Assembly (NCBI GenBank): GCA_002900555.1
Contig: MUGD01000120.1
Coordinates: forward strand, 1 to 5,999
From: Thermoplasmata archaeon M9B2D
GTDB lineage: Archaea; Thermoplasmatota; E2; DHVEG-1
Direction: 5' to 3'
DNA length: 5,999 bases
Shown here: in pieces, positions 4,916 through 5,999 of the stretch
Layout: each line of letters opens with the position of its first letter
Position numbering within the stretch: position 1 is the stretch's first letter
Made by a program: the position numbers and the translations under genes
The notes under the pieces: model-generated
The model's database searches: none
What the model saw: only the letters and a program-made list of their open reading frames with translations
What the model was told of the DNA's origin: nothing

Positions 4916-5905
4916 ATGAAAGCGATTGTATGCAAAAAATATGGTCCCCCGGAAGTCCTTGAACTTGCTGAAGTTCCCAAACCTATTCCTAAAGACAATG
5001 AGATTCTGATAAAGAATTATGCCACAGCGGTTGTCCTGGGTGATTGCGAACTTCGGGGTTTTAGTTTCCCTTACTACAGTTTTGCATTCAAACTTCTCAT
5101 ACGTCTTGGATTTGGTCTGAGAGGACCAAGGAAGGGAATATTAGGACAACAGCTAGCGGGAGTTGTAGAAGAAGTAGGAAAAAATGTCACTCAGTTTAAG
5201 CCAGGTGATGAAGTTTTTGCATGTACTGAAACTGGACTGGGGGCATACGCTGAGTACAAATGTATGTCTGAAAAAGATATAGTGACAACAAAACCGAGCA
5301 ACATGAGTTTCGAAGAGGCATCCACAATTCCCATTGGCGGAAGTGAGGCGCTTCATTACATGAATTTCGCAAACATACAGAAAGGTCAGACTGTACTTGT
5401 GAACGGAGCTGGAGGAAGTATAGGCACCATTGCACTACAGCTAGCTAAATCAAAAGGAGCTGAGGTGATTGCTGTAGATAGTGCGGGTAAATTTGACATG
5501 CTTCAATCATTGGGTGTGGATCACCTCATAGATTACAAACAAGAGCTCTTCACAGAGAGAAATGAAACCTATGATGTCATCTTTGATGTTGTGGGTGTGA
5601 CAAAATTCCAAGAATGTATGAAATCGCTGAATGAGAATGGTATCTATATCCAAGGTAACGGTTCTATATCGCGAGGAAGCAGATCGACCGCAAGGAAAAA
5701 CAGAATGATCGTTTACGACAAGTACACAAATTATACCATAAAACGTCTGGTCGAGCTACGGGAGCTTGTTGAGGCCGGGACAATCAGGACAGTCATAGAT
5801 AGAACCTTCAAATTGGAGGAGATGGTTGAAGTTCACAAGTTTGTTGAACGAGGTGGCAAGTTGGGGAATGTTGTCGTGACCATGAACTTTGATAGCAATA
5901 CTTAA
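4916..5905 (+). CDS. Zinc-independent MDR oxidoreductase (NADPH:quinone reductase / alcohol dehydrogenase family), second complete copy
   Basis: A complete 329-residue MDR protein. The GroES-like domain contains RG (47-48), ILGQQLAGVVEEVG (75-88) and PGDEV (96-100). The Rossmann domain contains the loop NGAGGSIG (163-170) and IAVDSAGK (185-192). The end is KLGNVVVTM plus a short extra tail NFDSNT that copy 1 lacks. Cysteines for the structural zinc lobe are absent, so hydride transfer from NAD(P)H to a quinone, enone or carbonyl is expected, with the substrate unknown. It carries a longer basic/hydrophobic insert at 50-72 than copy 1, so the two are distinct paralogues rather than recent duplicates. 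It follows the DUF6326 gene by 16 bases and has no ABM gene or ABM remnant behind it. Confidence 0.88.
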   Translation: MKAIVCKKYGPPEVLELAEVPKPIPKDNEILIKNYATAVVLGDCELRGFSFPYYSFAFKLLIRLGFGLRGPRKGILGQQLAGVVEEVGKNVTQFKPGDEVFACTETGLGAYAEYKCMSEKDIVTTKPSNMSFEEASTIPIGGSEALHYMNFANIQKGQTVLVNGAGGSIGTIALQLAKSKGAEVIAVDSAGKFDMLQSLGVDHLIDYKQELFTERNETYDVIFDVVGVTKFQECMKSLNENGIYIQGNGSISRGSRSTARKNRMIVYDKYTNYTIKRLVELRELVEAGTIRTVIDRTFKLEEMVEVHKFVERGGKLGNVVVTMNFDSNT

Positions 5906-5943
5906 CGAAGCGTCAAACCAAATTCAATAAACACTTTTCACAA

Positions 5944-5999
5944 CTAATCTTCATGCTTGGGCCATTTCCATGCATACCAGACGATTAGAGCACAGAACA
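5944..5999 (-). CDS. Partial C-terminus of a convergent gene, possibly DUF6326-like
   Basis: A minus-strand frame enters from the right edge and ends at TAG (5946-5944). It reads FCALIVWYAWKWPKHED. The central LIVWYAWKWP aligns with VIVWYAGTWI at the C-terminus of the DUF6326-like protein at 4522, including IVWYA and the later W, which suggests a second member of that family with a charged tail. Only 17 residues are visible, so both the gene and the family are tentative. It converges on the MDR gene with a gap of 38 bases that holds no clear terminator. Confidence 0.45.
   Translation of the reverse strand, partial: FCALIVWYAWKWPKHED

Noticed and set aside
5153..5435. Minus-strand frames inside the second complete MDR gene
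   Set aside because: Antisense to a full-length conserved enzyme gene, with atypical composition.
1..5999. Search by eye for CRISPR repeats, tRNA or rRNA genes, transposase genes and insertion-sequence ends
   Set aside because: No regularly spaced direct repeats, no tRNA T-loop pattern such as GGTTCRA in cloverleaf context, and no transposase-like protein were found.

Overview
The window looks like a mesophilic archaeal genome fragment of moderate to low GC. The evidence is A/T-rich TATA-like elements about 25-40 bases upstream of several starts, a FAM173-like methyltransferase typical of archaea, good Shine-Dalgarno motifs mainly at internal operon genes, and a flavodoxin start that appears leaderless. 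A Thermoplasmatota or Asgard-type archaeon would fit, but the lineage is inference only.

Layout. A FAM173/ATPSCKMT-like, membrane-anchored SAM methyltransferase lies on the minus strand at the left (125-745). It is separated from the rest by a divergent intergenic region holding two perfect inverted repeats. All the following genes to 5905 are on the plus strand. First comes a six-helix DUF4386-like membrane protein followed at once by a zinc-independent MDR oxidoreductase (quinone reductase/alcohol dehydrogenase type). Next is a HemG-like flavodoxin with its own promoter, flanked by copies of an AATCGATT palindrome. Then come an antibiotic-biosynthesis-monooxygenase (ABM) type protein, a small three-helix membrane protein ending in a clear hairpin plus T-tract terminator, a DUF6326-like membrane protein, and a second complete MDR oxidoreductase. 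The right edge carries the C-terminal end of a convergent minus-strand gene that resembles the C-terminus of the DUF6326 protein.

The most striking result lies in two stretches that look intergenic. Directly after the first MDR gene is a truncated 5' piece of an ABM gene (2648-2743). Directly before the intact ABM gene is a collapsed MDR gene (3509-3606), whose first ~22 codons are joined to its last ~10 codons with nearly everything between deleted. The locus therefore once held two MDR-ABM gene pairs. Copy one lost its ABM gene and copy two lost its MDR gene, leaving one working pair split by the flavodoxin gene.

Functionally the region reads as a redox or carbonyl/quinone detoxification neighbourhood: two MDR reductases, a HemG-like flavodoxin and an ABM-fold protein, accompanied by small membrane proteins, two of them directly in operon with an MDR gene. 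Substrates cannot be read from the sequence.
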